Positions 11,940-22,560 of a stretch of 64,000 bases of DNA are shown here, piece after piece. The stretch's first letter is position 1; each line of letters starts with the position of its first letter. Source of the DNA: Gonatopus flavifemur (taxonomy: Eukaryota > Arthropoda > Insecta > Hymenoptera > Dryinidae); assembly GCA_018340375.1 (NCBI GenBank), contig JAFFJZ010000006.1, positions 16,439,501 through 16,503,500 on the forward strand. Direction: 5' to 3'. A program made the position numbers and the translations under genes. The notes beneath the pieces were generated by a model that was not told the origin of the DNA, did no database searches, and worked only from the letters and a program-made list of their open reading frames with translations.

Positions 11940-12099
11940 AGTAGAAATGCTCTAGTGATTGACAAGTTTTGTAACGCTCAACTCACCAAAAACTAGACGC
12001 TCGCAAGTGCCTCGTAGGGTTCTGGTAAGTTACTTGCAAGTGTCTAGTATCTGGCTAGTTGAGCGTTACAAAACTCGTCAATAACTAGAGCATTTCTAC
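11940..12099. mobile_element. Palindromic MITE, TAGTAGAAATGCTCTAG family
   Basis: Left arm AGTAGAAATGCTCTAGT followed by TTTTGTAACGCTCAACT; right arm has the reverse complements AGTTGAGCGTTACAAAA and AGAGCATTTCTAC. A related copy at 22215-22560 is split by another element. Confidence 0.7.
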
Positions 12100-12153
12100 G
12101 ATATCCGTGCCAAAGGTCACATCAAAATATTCATTAGTGTTTGGGATACGCTT

Positions 12154-12421
12154 CCCTGTGTGAAAAAACCAATAGAAACCAATAGGCGAAATCATAATGG
12201 AATCAATGATATCCTATCGGTTTCTATGCGGTTATTGTCACAGGACCCAAGGGTTTCTATGAGATTCTAAGTGGAATCTGATGTTCCATGGGTTTCTATC
12301 AGCATGATCGGCAAAACCTGATTAATTCTGATAGAAATGAAATAGCCTATCGGTTTCTATGCGGTTATTGTCACAGTACCTATGGGAATCCATGGGAATC
12401 TATGGGACTTTTCGGACAGGG
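12154..12421. mobile_element. MITE, CCCTGT...ACAGGG family (GAAACCGATAGG interior), copy 1
   Basis: 268 bp. Ends CCCTGTGTGAAAAAACC and ACTTTTCGGACAGGG. The interior repeats CCTATCGGTTTCTATGCGG and its variants. It has the same length as the inverted copy at 22273-22540. Confidence 0.75.
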
Positions 12422-12455
12422 TTCGTTTTTGTCACCTTATTTTTTGGGTACAGTA

Positions 12456-12680
12456 CACGGAAAAAATAATTTAGCTGCAGCAGCTAAATAGCTAGCACGG
12501 ACACGGACAGCCATTAAATTAGCTCCTGCAGCTAAATTTTAGCTGCTACCGCAAATAAATTAACTGCAAATGCAAATTCTTTTGCCGTAAGAGCTAAAAT
12601 TTAGCTGCAGGAGGTAAGTTAATGGCTGCCCGTGTGCGTGCTAGCTACTTAGCTGCTGCAGATAAATTATTTTTTCCGTG
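12456..12680. mobile_element. MITE, TTTAGCTGCAG family, copy with clean ends
   Basis: Ends CACGGAAAAAATAATTTAGC and its reverse complement GCTGCAGATAAATTATTTTTTCCGTG. The interior has a palindrome of GGAGCTAAATTTTAGCTGCAG type and GGACACGGACAGCCATTAA. Flanked by TA on both sides. Other copies are at 48247-48468, 48595-48818 and 57381-57577. Confidence 0.8.
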
Positions 12681-13837
12681 TAGTACCAATATAGATCGAC
12701 CCAGGCGGCTCGCATTACCCCTGGCAACCAGAATTCAGCATTGGGCTATGTAATAATGATACCTAATTTCTTCGAGGACCATTACCAACCTGCAATATTC
12801 AATTTTAAGATGAATTTCAGTTAGTCATGAACCGTTCCTCAGAATCAAAGACAGGAGATCAATCGTTATTCCTTGAACTATCTCCTCAGCTAACACCCAA
12901 ATGACATGAATAAGCTTGCCATAAGCTCGTCAGACTTGTAATTCGATTGTTTTTGACTTGTTATTGACAACCTGGTCAGCGTCAAGCTGCTACAACTCTG
13001 CTGCAAGGGCTTTGTGAGCGTGTGCCCTTATCACAAGCTTGCCTGACAACATTGCGGACAGGGTGTTCCTACAGGAACCATCATACATCTGCCGATTATT
13101 AGCTATATTTCCCTTTTCTTCCTATTTTACATACTCCATTTCATTGGACACGAATTGAACGATCATCGCATTCCTCAAAGAAGGTAATGCTCGAAATTGT
13201 AAACATTCTTCTCTCCACACAATTCCCTTGAGTACCTGATTACAACACGGATCCATATAAACATATATCTCAACACAACAGACAAATAAGATATTAAGTA
13301 GCCACATTGAAAATGAAAATTGACGCGTGTAACGGTCTGAATAGACTCTCTGCAATCACGTTACGGTGTATTACTTAGAGCGTGGGTCGAAATTACGCAT
13401 AAGCCATTGAGATCGCCCACTATGATATACCTTCGTCCTTCTTTCTTTCTTTTTTTCCTTCTTCCCTCTCGCACGAACGTGCCAACCAACTCTCCAAAGC
13501 GCTCAACTATTTCGATAAATTATTTTCAAACGTCCGCGGGAATACGTTGATGATCAAAGAATAAAATAGAAATGAAAACGAAATGTTTTCTCTTTCGAAA
13601 ATATTATGCCGTCGCAAATGTATATTTTCACGGGACATTATTAATGTAACACAAGTATTATCGTAAAATCTGATCTCGTAGATGAACGCGTGTGAGTTGA
13701 TTGTAGGCGTCAAAGATGGTTAGCATCGTTCCCAACAAGTTTCTTAGGTAAGCGGACACACGCATACGTGTATTACCAACAAACGCGACCACCTTTTACG
13801 GTGATCTCCAAATTCACAGACTCACAGAGACAGGTGA
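12681..13837. other. Unique intronic block
   Basis: No gene or clear repeat. A minus-strand frame at 13122-13355 has a hydrophobic run but no family match and is not called. The stretch 13380-13760 is non-repetitive. Confidence 0.4.
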
Positions 13838-14679
13838 ATTAGGGAAAATATGTGCGTAGAGCTTTTCAAGAATATTCAGAAGGATTCGGAAAGGTTCAGC
13901 GTAATTCAGAGAAATTCAGAAAAATTAATTCAGCTAAATTTTTGGTTCAGGATTTCAGAGGTATTCAAGGAGTGTCAGAGCCTCGCAGAGACAGGTGAAT
14001 TAGGAAAAATTGTGCGTGGGATTTTTCAGAACAATTCAGAGAGATTCAGAGGAATTTAGAGAGATCCGGGGGGGGGGGGGGTCTGGGAAATTCAGAGAGG
14101 AATGAATTCAGTACAATTCTTGGTCCTGCATTTCAGAGGCTTCCTGGAAGTTTCAGAGACTTCCAGAGGAGGATAAATTAAGCAAAATTGTGCGTGGAAT
14201 TTTTTAGAAATATTCAGAGGAATTTAGGAAGATTCAGGGTAATCCAGAGAGATTCAGAGAAATTCAGAGAAATTCAGAGGAAGCTTTGGAATCTGAATAC
14301 ATTAAATTCCCGGAGGTTGAGAGGCATTCAGAGGGAGCTTTGAAATCTGAATACATTCAATTCCCGGAGATTTAGAGGAATTCAGAGAGATTCAGAGAAA
14401 TTCAGAGGAAGCTCTGAAATCTGAATACATTAGATTCCGGGAGATTCAGAGAAATTTAGAGATATTCAGGTAAATTCAGAGGGAGCTTCCAAATTTAAAT
14501 ATATAAAATTCTGTGGGATTCAGTGATATGCGGAGGGATTCAGAAAAAGTTGAAGAATTCAGAAAGCATCACGATCGGAAAAGTCTCTAACTTTCTCTGA
14601 ATTACTCTGGAATTACTTTGAACCTCTCTGAAATTTGTCCCAAAATATAGAGAGATTCAGAGAGATTTTTTTACCAGGG
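13838..14679. repeat. ATTCAGAG(A/G) repeat array 1, with a CCCTGGTAAAA-type end
   Basis: About 840 bp made of degenerate units such as GAGATTCAGAGAAATTCAG, with higher-order units of roughly 60-110 bp marked by GAAGCTTTGAAATCTGAATAC. It ends GAGATTTTTTTACCAGGG, matching the terminus of the second, inverted array at 36095-37589. The left end is unclear. Confidence 0.7.
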
Positions 14680-14749
14680 ATTTCACTCTCCCTGAACATG
14701 CAGTGTCTTCAAGAGAGAAAAACGTAATTTGTTTCCTAGATGCAAAGAA

Positions 14750-15600
14750 CCCAGATAACACAAGAAATTCTTGAACAGTTCCTGAAGAACTCGGCATTTG
14801 TATTATAAAAAGCATTCATCAAGAATTCTAAAGTAATCAACAAGTGTTCTTCCCAATTACTCTAAGAAGTCGTTAATGTCCTGTTGATAGAACTCTTGAC
14901 GACCTCGGTCCATCAATTGATAGAAGTCGTTGCGAACTCTTGACATGAATGATTAAAGAACTCTCACGGAACTCATGTGTTTATCAAATATAAAAATCAT
15001 TCTAACATATTATGTGTATATGGATAATATTATTCAATGATTGATTCATCTGATCTCCACGTTCATCAAGCTTTGATTCATCGAACGATCATTCAATTGA
15101 CAGAAAATATTGAAGTTCAGGCACTTTTTAAAAATATAACCTACAAAATTGATCATACCAAATCAATCATTGAAATTTTTTAGTATCAATGGATGTCAAA
15201 ATGATTGTAATTTACACGAGTGAAAAACAAAACATATATGAGCAGTCTTTTGTTCTCATTCAATATTACTAATTACATATTTCTTTATTTTATGGACTCG
15301 AACCAACCATCATCACTCAATCATTCTTGCTGAACGCTTTTTCACAATCATAGAAATCTGCGGGAATTCAAAATGTACATTGAATTCGTAGGAGATTCTT
15401 CTTTAGCAGGGACAGCTAGAGCTTCATAAGAGTTCCAACAAGTGGACATTAAAGAGCCCTTGAAGTCATCTCAAAGTCACCCAAGGGATCTAATTCAAAG
15501 AACTCTTTGAGAACTCTCCAAGAGTTCGGAAACATAATTCTTCCAGAATTCAGTTCAAGAACTCTTTTGGAACAGCTGACGAATGATTGTGTTATCTGGG
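14750..15600. mobile_element. MITE with CCCAGATAACAC ends
   Basis: 851 bp. Begins CCCAGATAACACAAG and ends GATTGTGTTATCTGGG. The interior is rich in AAGAACTC/GAGTTCTT words, with a unique AT-rich centre. A similar start occurs at 51463 (CCCAGATAGC). No coding frame. Confidence 0.7.
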
Positions 15601-17406
15601 AATGTCACGATATTCGAAATTCTATCGTTAAATTTCCAAAAGAGACTATCGATTTCCTACTGTGCGTGAGCGTAGAGACGGCGGTGCGTGGAGAAAAATT
15701 TCGAAAGATCGAAGTTAGAGATTTCCGAGGTTCTTCTTCATAGCGTCTCATGGCATTAAGCAATTCACCAAGTACGGCTGGTACAGAGGGTTACATACGA
15801 ACACGCGTGCAACAGCAACGACAGCAGCATGGAGCATCGCGGCCCGATGGAGCCGTCCGATTTTGCCAAATACGGAATTACAAATGCCCAGTCTGTCTGT
15901 CCGGTATCTCTTTGTAATAAGTCAATAGAGAGCCCGCGCGGCATACCGTTTGTGTTCCTTCCTCTCCCCTTTGTTTCACCGAAGGCCGTAAAGATATTTA
16001 TTCATTTGGTTGCGATCAAGCGATAATATATATAAAAGACCACCCTTTATATTCGCGCTCACATTCATACTTCAGTCGAACACTATAGGTGTCCAAACCG
16101 CACACGTCTAAGAATTTTTGTAATCGAACTGTTCTTATCTTCTTCATCGAATCTATTATCCCTCGTACCTGGAATTTCATTTTCTCTTGCGTAAAATATC
16201 CTAACGCTCATAATAACTGTAGAGAATTCTTTTCTATTCCCAAAGAATAAATTCGAAGATAAGATAAATCCGTATCAATTTGTTACGGATTTGTTCGGAG
16301 AAATACTTCATCTCCTGCTGTATAGAATTTCTCAATGACTACTCAGTCTCGAAGTATGGAGGAACAGAAATAGAGAGAAAAGGAAAATATATATGTGTAT
16401 ATGGTAATAAACATGTCACTTCGGGTGTTATCGTTAGACGTGTCATCGTCATTATCCGAATCATATTCATGTTCCCACGAAAATACAAAAAACAGTTTCT
16501 AATTATCATCAATGAGCATCGTGTGTAGGGACGAGAAAAGCAGCAGTAAATTACTGTTCCTCCCCTATATTCTATACGAATCCCTTGTCTAATTTCTTTG
16601 AAGTACTAAAGTACGTAGAGCTGTTGCTCTGCCACGCTGATTCTTGAAAGAACTGAAGCAACTCGTAAAAAGCCTATAACCTATAGGTTGATAACCTATT
16701 GTAACTTATAAATCAAATTGACCGGTCGTTGAAGCCGAAAACTTCCGCCAGAACCATACCGTACCGTATAATTACGATTATACGAAGAAAGAGAACACAC
16801 CACGAGTTCGATCGCGTGTATGTGCATAGAGAATGCCAATTGTAATGCAGACGCATGCGTTGGTAACCGGAAATCACGTAACGCATAAACTCCCTACAAA
16901 GGGAACTTTATATTTTCTATATAATAAGTCATTGAAAAATTCGAAAAATAAGAAAGGAATAATGAAGAAACGTGTCAATGCGACATGAGTCGTAAGTGTG
17001 AATCTTCGGGTACAATGGCTGTCGTTGTAGTAGATTGCGTAATCTTGATACGTTTAGAATATTCATTGGATTCTTCGATGCGTACCTCCACGTATTTCGT
17101 GGTATACACGGAGAAAAATGTGTAATAAAAATCGTATAACAAAAATTTTCTAATTCAATTTGATGTAACCTAATTTATTTTTATAATCAAACGATTAAAT
17201 TGAAATTTACTAACAAAATGTATATAAATCTGTAATAAAATACATAATATACAGTAATGTCGTTCATAATAGAAAGATTATTCGTAATAAAACTCCTAAT
17301 ACGTTCAATAAAATCATTGAATGAACACTTCTCAAACGCGGTAGAGGTAGCGTTGATGACAGTTCGAACTCTGAAGAATTCATAAGATGTGTCGTATACT
17401 CCGCAG
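15601..17406. other. Unique intronic block containing a TATA promoter candidate
   Basis: Non-repetitive and locally GC-richer (15780-15990). No conserved exon was recognised. The short plus frame at 15829-16026 has no domain. The promoter candidate is listed separately. Confidence 0.4.
16031..16080 (+). promoter_or_regulatory. Candidate core promoter: TATA box and initiator
   Basis: TATAAAAG at 16031-16038 is followed by TCACAT with its A at 16061 (30 bases downstream, canonical spacing) and by a stronger initiator TTCAGTCG with its A at 16074 (43 bases). It faces the plus strand, opposite to the host gene. No coding exon is recognised downstream, so it could serve a non-coding transcript or be chance. 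Confidence 0.35.
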
Positions 17407-17908
17407 TAGGGCTTCGCACGAGGCTAAATTGAAAAATGATCTATACTCACTGTCCTGAAAATTTAAGACATAAAAATTTTGAACGGAATCGAGTTTCTAC
17501 CTAAGGTGTAAAAAATCACATGGAATTCCAATTCCTTCCCAGAGGATAACGAAGATATTCCTCTCAGTCTCGGAACTAGCCTCGGTATCGGTCTCGTCGC
17601 ATATTTCGACATATGCACTGAGGGAACGTTTGTTTCGGCGAAACAAAATTTATTTGTCTGTATGAAAGCTTTAATTATTGTGAACCAAATTTTGTTCACC
17701 TCAAATAAATTTTATTTGAGCCAAACGAAAATTTTCTTTGCGTTCATTTCAACCAAAATTTTGTTTGAATGATCAAGGTTCCACCCCATTTGGTTGATTC
17801 CATTTGTACTCTCGAAATTATCTTGATCATCTTGATATTTCAAGAGATTGGAATGATTATTGGTAACTATTTTATCTTTCTTTGACGCGAGTCTCGTGCG
17901 AAGCCCTA
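17407..17908. mobile_element. hAT-like element with TAGGGCTTCGCACGAG ends
   Basis: 502 bp. Ends TAGGGCTTCGCACGAG ... CTCGTGCGAAGCCCTA are perfect inverted repeats. Flanks are CTCCGCAG (17399-17406) and CTCCGCGG (17909-17916), an 8-bp duplication with one change. The interior carries palindromic AACAAAATTT words. No transposase remains. Confidence 0.82.
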
Positions 17909-17916
17909 CTCCGCGG

Positions 17917-20164
17917 TAGGAACTTGAATTTGTCGGTTCACTTGGCGTGCATTGTGATACAAATTTTCCAATATTCCAACGTGTTTTTGAGTGATCGAAT
18001 GTGGTTCTTATATATAAGGAAACGCAAATATCGTGCAAGAGTTAATAATCCATCATGGAGAAGAGAAGGTTTTGTCCTGGCAAAATATTTTGAAATGTCA
18101 AAAAAATCTGATCCTCGAAATAGAGTGTGTGTGTGTGTTTTTATCTGCTATCAAGTTTCTTCAAATTCTTTTGATTCAAGATCATTTTTGTTGAGGTGCA
18201 TGGATTCTTCATGAATATTCTTCTTCCAAAATGTTGAGCGTAGGGAGAAGGAGATAACGTCGCATTTCGGTACAGATTGCATGATTTATTTTGAAACTAT
18301 GGGAACTCGGTGAATATCTTGGTTGGAATCCATGAACGATGGAGTGATCAGAAATGGAAAAGTCTGATATGATTCTCTATCCAGCTAGTATAACTTCACA
18401 TTTTAAATGATTATGGTACATCACTATCTGCGATTCATGTTGAAAATGATAATAAAACTTGTGGTGTTTGCTTTCAAATTCAATGAAAATATCATAATTC
18501 CTGCTATAATTTTCGATATGGTGCGCAAATAGGAAACTACAACTTACATTTTAAATGCAATATTCTGTTTCATATTTTGTATTAATAGTTTCATAATCAA
18601 ATTATAACATTTTGATACACAACAATGTATAATAATCAGTATTATATCAAATAGTTGTCCCTATTTTCACCATTATTTCTCTCCGTGTGCCATACACAGT
18701 TTTCTTACATTTTTTTATTCAGAGAAATTCATCGTTTCTGATTCGTTACTGCAAAAATTTAATGAATTTCGGATTTCCAAATGTAGCGTTTTTATAAAAT
18801 TCGTATGGAAATTTCAGCACCGTAATTGACCCAAAGGGTAGCGTGTCTACCTTCGAATCAAAAACAACGCGAAAGAGCAAGAGTTCAAATCCCGCTTACA
18901 GCATATTTGAATATCTCACGCAACGACGTTTAAATATGATAATACATAATATGGCTGGTGGAATTCTAAATTATGTGAACGAGTCGAAAGAATTCTAATT
19001 TTCCTACGAGTTCGAGTCAAGTGAGTCTTTGCCTCACACGTTGACAAACACATTATTTTCAGATTTTGTGGATAAATGAGATTTTTCCATGCTGCTTGTT
19101 AACAAATTTCTCATAATTTGTCCTAAAATATGATCATTTCTCTGTTTTATGAGAAGTATTTTATCATGAAAAGTCATAAGTTAGAATAATGTTTCTCATA
19201 AATTCTTATGAGATCTCATAATTTTTCTGGACATTTTCTTATAAAAATTCTTATAAATGTCCATACTTTCTCTCATAATTTCTTCAGAAATTCAAACAGT
19301 GCGATGAAGAATTTTTCCTCATATTTCCTGATAAATGTTTCATAAAATTCCGAAATTCTTTTAAATTGCGATTTTCATATTTTATTATTCTTTTTTAAAA
19401 CTTCAATATTTCAAATAAATCGCTTCGGTATGGTGACGCTATTGATGCAGAGCAAACAGATATATTGTGAGCAGCACATTACGTTTTATTGGAAGTTGAA
19501 ATTAGTTTGTTTCAGGATTTTGTTACAACTCCATCTAGGAATTCTTTTTACTGGTCAAATAAATATAACCAGCTGGAAGTTTTTTAACTCTTCATCAGCA
19601 CTCTTCAGCTGTATAGTAAAATATGGTATTTTATGGTGAAATTTTATGAAAAATCTTGGTTTCCCGTGCAAATGTATTTTTCATACAAACAGATCTAAAA
19701 CATTATTGAAAATTATGAGATTTTATGATTAAAATTATGACAATTTTGGCATTTTTTGACCCCCCTCCCTCCCCCTTGTAAGACATCGTAAGATTTCATT
19801 AAACCCCTCCCCCTCCCCCATGTGGGAAGGTAATATAATACAGAAATGTACAGAAATTATAAATGACTCAATTATGGTATAACATTGATGATTATTAACT
19901 TACTAAAATTGACTATCCAAGGATACTTGATTACAGAACATCATCTTTGTAAAATCTTTGAAAAAGTTGAAGGAAATATGTGTTTTTCGAAATCAGTTGA
20001 AATTGAATTGAGAAATTATGAAGTTTTAAGAGTTTTTTATGGAATTTGATGCAAAATATGAGAAACTTTTGCGCCAGGGAAGGCTTGGAAAATATGACCT
20101 GAAAAATTGAAATCGTACTGTAAAGAATAATTGTGAAATTTTTCTCCAAAAGATGGGGACAGCA
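17917..20164. other. AT-rich intronic stretch, partly decayed repeats
   Basis: Positions 19040-19330 repeat TCATAATTT/TTATGAGA words. A C-rich stretch at 19755-19830 resembles the interior of the Harbinger-like MITE at 26256. A GT run is at 18126-18140. No gene recognised. Confidence 0.4.
18826..18905 (+). repeat. tRNA-like SINE relic
   Basis: AAAGGGTAGCGTGTCTACC precedes, at about tRNA spacing, GAGTTCAAATCCCGCTTAC, which matches a B box. The A box is weak. Likely a SINE relic. Confidence 0.35.
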
Positions 20165-20410
20165 TACACCGAAAAAAAATAATTCATTCTACCGGATGAA
20201 CTGAAGTTAGTTGTGAAAATTAGTTCCGAGTAATGAAAGAATAGAAGCCGGTAATAAAAGTCAACTTCAAATTAGTAACAACAACTAAAGTCAGAGAAAT
20301 TAAATTTGAATTTAGCTGAGCCAACGCCCGTTTTAGTTATCCAAATATCAACAACCGTATCTAGTTGCTGGAACTAATTTGCAGTAAAGGTAACTAATTA
20401 TTTCTTTCTT
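20165..20410. repeat. Decayed MITE with AACTAATT/AATTAGTT words
   Basis: Starts ACACCGAAAAAAAATAATTC and ends near TAGTTTCTCC, with multiple GTTAGTTG/CAACTAA inverted words between. Ends are imperfect. Confidence 0.4.
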
Positions 20411-21367
20411 ATTAGTTTCTCCATAGATCCACGCTGTGAAAAAACAGCAATATATCCCATAACTTTTCCTCTCAACCTTCCCTAATCTCCTCTTTATATT
20501 TCGAAACACGCAAATAACAGTCTTATCTCGTATCTATCGAATGATCAAACTCCGATCACGTTTCGAGCACCTCACTTAGACTCGACTCGTGTATCAAATA
20601 CATTGCAATACCGAATTCTCCACGTTCCAATCATCGATGAATGTTTTTTCATTGAGCAGCGAGATCCAACCACGCATTAGAATTTATCTAACACGCAAAA
20701 GTGACTCTACGTGACCTATTCCCGATTGAGAAAAGTAGAGAAAGAGATGGTATCTCGTTCCTCTCGGCCAGAACTACAAATATTTTTCGTATGAAATCCC
20801 AAATCGAGGGGATTGTATAGGAGTTCAGCGAACTTCAAGAGAGGACTTCCACGAGAAGAAAACATGTATATGGTAATGAGCAAGAGAGCATGGGTGCGTG
20901 CAGGGAAATTTAAAACCGGGTAAGATACTAGTAGTATATGAAGGTGTAGTACGTAGCTGTAGCCTTCCATAGCTAAGCTGAACCATCTTACCTTGACTAT
21001 CAACTCCCTACGTCGAGGATATATCCAGGGAGGAGGAAACGGAAAAACGAATACGGTAATACAAGTAATAATGTGTATCGTTGCGAGAATAGCATTGCAT
21101 TACGCTGATTTGCATTGCCCTGCACCGCATGCACCGCATGATTCATTTATTTAAATTTTATAGCGCGATTAGCTATCGTATGTTGGTTTTCTTGTTCTTT
21201 CGAATATCATTGAATTCGTTTTTCTCCTCCGGTCTTCCAACTGAGGGATTCCATGAATCATAGGTGGAAAGAAGGTAGATAAATCTTCAATTTGAAGATT
21301 TCTTCTTCTATTCACTCTCCATCTATGATCCATCGAAATCCAAAGTTGAGAATCAGGGACTAGCTTA
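20411..21367. other. Unique intronic block
   Basis: Non-repetitive. A 95-codon minus frame at 20716-21003 has no recognised domain. GCACCGCATGCACCGCATG is a small tandem at about 21121-21141. No gene called. Confidence 0.4.
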
Positions 21368-21456
21368 CACTGAGAAAAATCTGCATTGTAGAAATCATGT
21401 TTCAATATAGTCATGTATTTGATGGTGAAAAATACCATTTTTCATTTTTCTGAGTG
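21368..21456. mobile_element. Small hairpin with CACTGAGAAAAA ends
   Basis: About 89 bp from CACTGAGAAAAATC to TTTTTCTGAGTG, near-complementary ends. The smallest member of the CACTG-ended group here. Confidence 0.5.
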
Positions 21457-21600
21457 TAGAAGAATCACTCATTGGCCATCTAGCACAGCCGTACATCGAC
21501 TGATTATCACATAGATTGATTGCTGGGCTACCTTCCCTAGTAGAAATTACTCTAATCATTCTCTAGGCAATTACAAGGCCTTGCAAGGCCTAGAGAATTA

Positions 21601-22160
21601 TGGGGAAGTCTCCCAGTACCGGACACTCAAGGTTAATGGTTCATAAAAAAATAAAATACATAGGAACTCCAATATTTTTATTTTTATAATAAACTTTTGA
21701 CAGTTTTTAACAATACAATGAGTATTCACATATTTATTTTATTTGGAAATAACGAAAAAATATATTTGTATTTGATACTAAAAATTGACGAGTTTGAAAA
21801 AAGAAGAAGAATAATTTTCAAAATTATCTAATCTTGCAGCGATCACAATTATAATTGTCAGAGCATTCAGGAACATCCGCACACACCTCATGAGCCCATT
21901 CTTCACAATTTCGACACTGAATCCAGTCTTCATCATTATTTTCAAATATGTACATGCAAAAGTTAGAAGCGACACAAAAATATTATATATAAGGCTCAAA
22001 TATGAATTGATTCTTGGGAAGACGCGCGTGCACACAGCCGCCTAGCGGTACGTTTCGTCACTTCGCTCGATGCACGTATTCAAACTATGCAACAAATATA
22101 TACGTATTGTTTTCAGTTCGATAGATATTCTCAATTTTCGGTACTAACGGGACTTCCCCC
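21601..22160. mobile_element. pogo-like (Tc1/mariner superfamily) deletion derivative, TA duplication
   Basis: 560 bp flanked by TA (21599-21600 and 22161-22162). The left end TGGGGAAGTCTCCCAGTACC and the right end, read inward, GGGGGAAGTCCCGTTAGTAC are inverted copies. It contains the tail of a transposase-like frame with a PHD-like zinc finger. Most coding sequence is deleted. Confidence 0.65.
21824..21950 (-). pseudogene. C-terminal PHD-like zinc-finger remnant of a DDE (pogo/jerky-type) transposase
   Basis: On the minus strand a frame reads FENNDEDWIQCRNCEEWAHE, continues VCADVPECSDNYNCDRC and stops with TAA at 21826-21824. The C..C...H..C...C..C spacing with W-A-H matches the treble-clef PHD-like finger found at the end of many insect DDE-superfamily transposases. 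Upstream the frame meets a stop and no catalytic domain is present, so this is a fragment. Assignment to pogo rests on the finger plus the TA target duplication and is inference. Confidence 0.55.
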
Positions 22161-22214
22161 TACTAGAGTGATTTCCGCTAGGGTTGCTGTTGGCTATTTT
22201 CATATCCTCAATCC

Positions 22215-22560
22215 TTAGCAGAAATTCTCTGATAATTGACTAGTTTTGTAACGCTTAACTAGCAAAAAACTACCCTGTCTGAAAAGTCCGATAGATTCTC
22301 ATGGATTCTCTTAAGTGCTGTGACAATAACTGCATAGAAACCGATAAGATATTTTATTCCTATCAGTATTTATCAGGTTTTGCCAATCCTACCGATAGAA
22401 ACCCATAGAACATCGGATTCCTCATAGAATCTTATGGAAACCCTCAAGTCCTGTGACAATAACCGCACAGAAGCCGACAGAATATGATTGATTCCGATAG
22501 GATTTTGCCTATCGGTTTCTATTGGTTTTTTCGCACAGGGTAGACGCTTGTACAGGGCCG
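22215..22560. mobile_element. Palindromic MITE (TAGTAGAAATGC family), split copy
   Basis: AGCAGAAATTCTCTGATAA, TTTTGTAACGCTTAACT and AAAAAACTA lie left of the insertion, and TAGACGCTTG right of it. They match the unbroken order CAAAAACTAGACGCTCG at about 11987 in copy 1. The insertion occupies 22273-22540. Confidence 0.7.
22273..22540. mobile_element. MITE, CCCTGT...ACAGGG family, copy 2, with TA target duplication
   Basis: 268 bp, inverted relative to 12154-12421 and of identical length. Ends CCCTGTCTGAAAAGTCC and TTTTTTCGCACAGGG. Flanks are CTA| and |TAGACG; the paralogous empty site at about 11987 reads CTAGACG, which proves the TA duplication. Confidence 0.85.

Larger units (their letters stand above)
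21535..22183. mobile_element. Palindromic MITE, CCCTAGTAGAAA family, split by a pogo-like element
   Basis: Left arm CCCTAGTAGAAATTACTC and right arm GAGTGATTTCCGCTAGGG are reverse complements. After removal of 21601-22160 and one TA, both arms align through the insertion point (GAGAATTA joins CTAGAG). The centre holds AAGGCCTTGCAAGGCC. Confidence 0.75.

Noticed and set aside
13122..13355. 77-codon minus frame with a hydrophobic segment as a signal-peptide exon
   Set aside because: No splice site, family match or integrin continuation; hydrophobicity alone is common in AT-rich frames.
13838..14679. CRISPR-like regular repeats in the ATTCAGAG array
   Set aside because: Units are degenerate, of irregular spacing and without unique spacers; the genome is eukaryotic.
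16650..16760. FGF-containing minus-strand frame (VLAEVFGFNDRS) as the missing integrin exon
   Set aside because: It ends in a stop, has no FN..T start, and the true exon 1 at 52238 fits the phase exactly.
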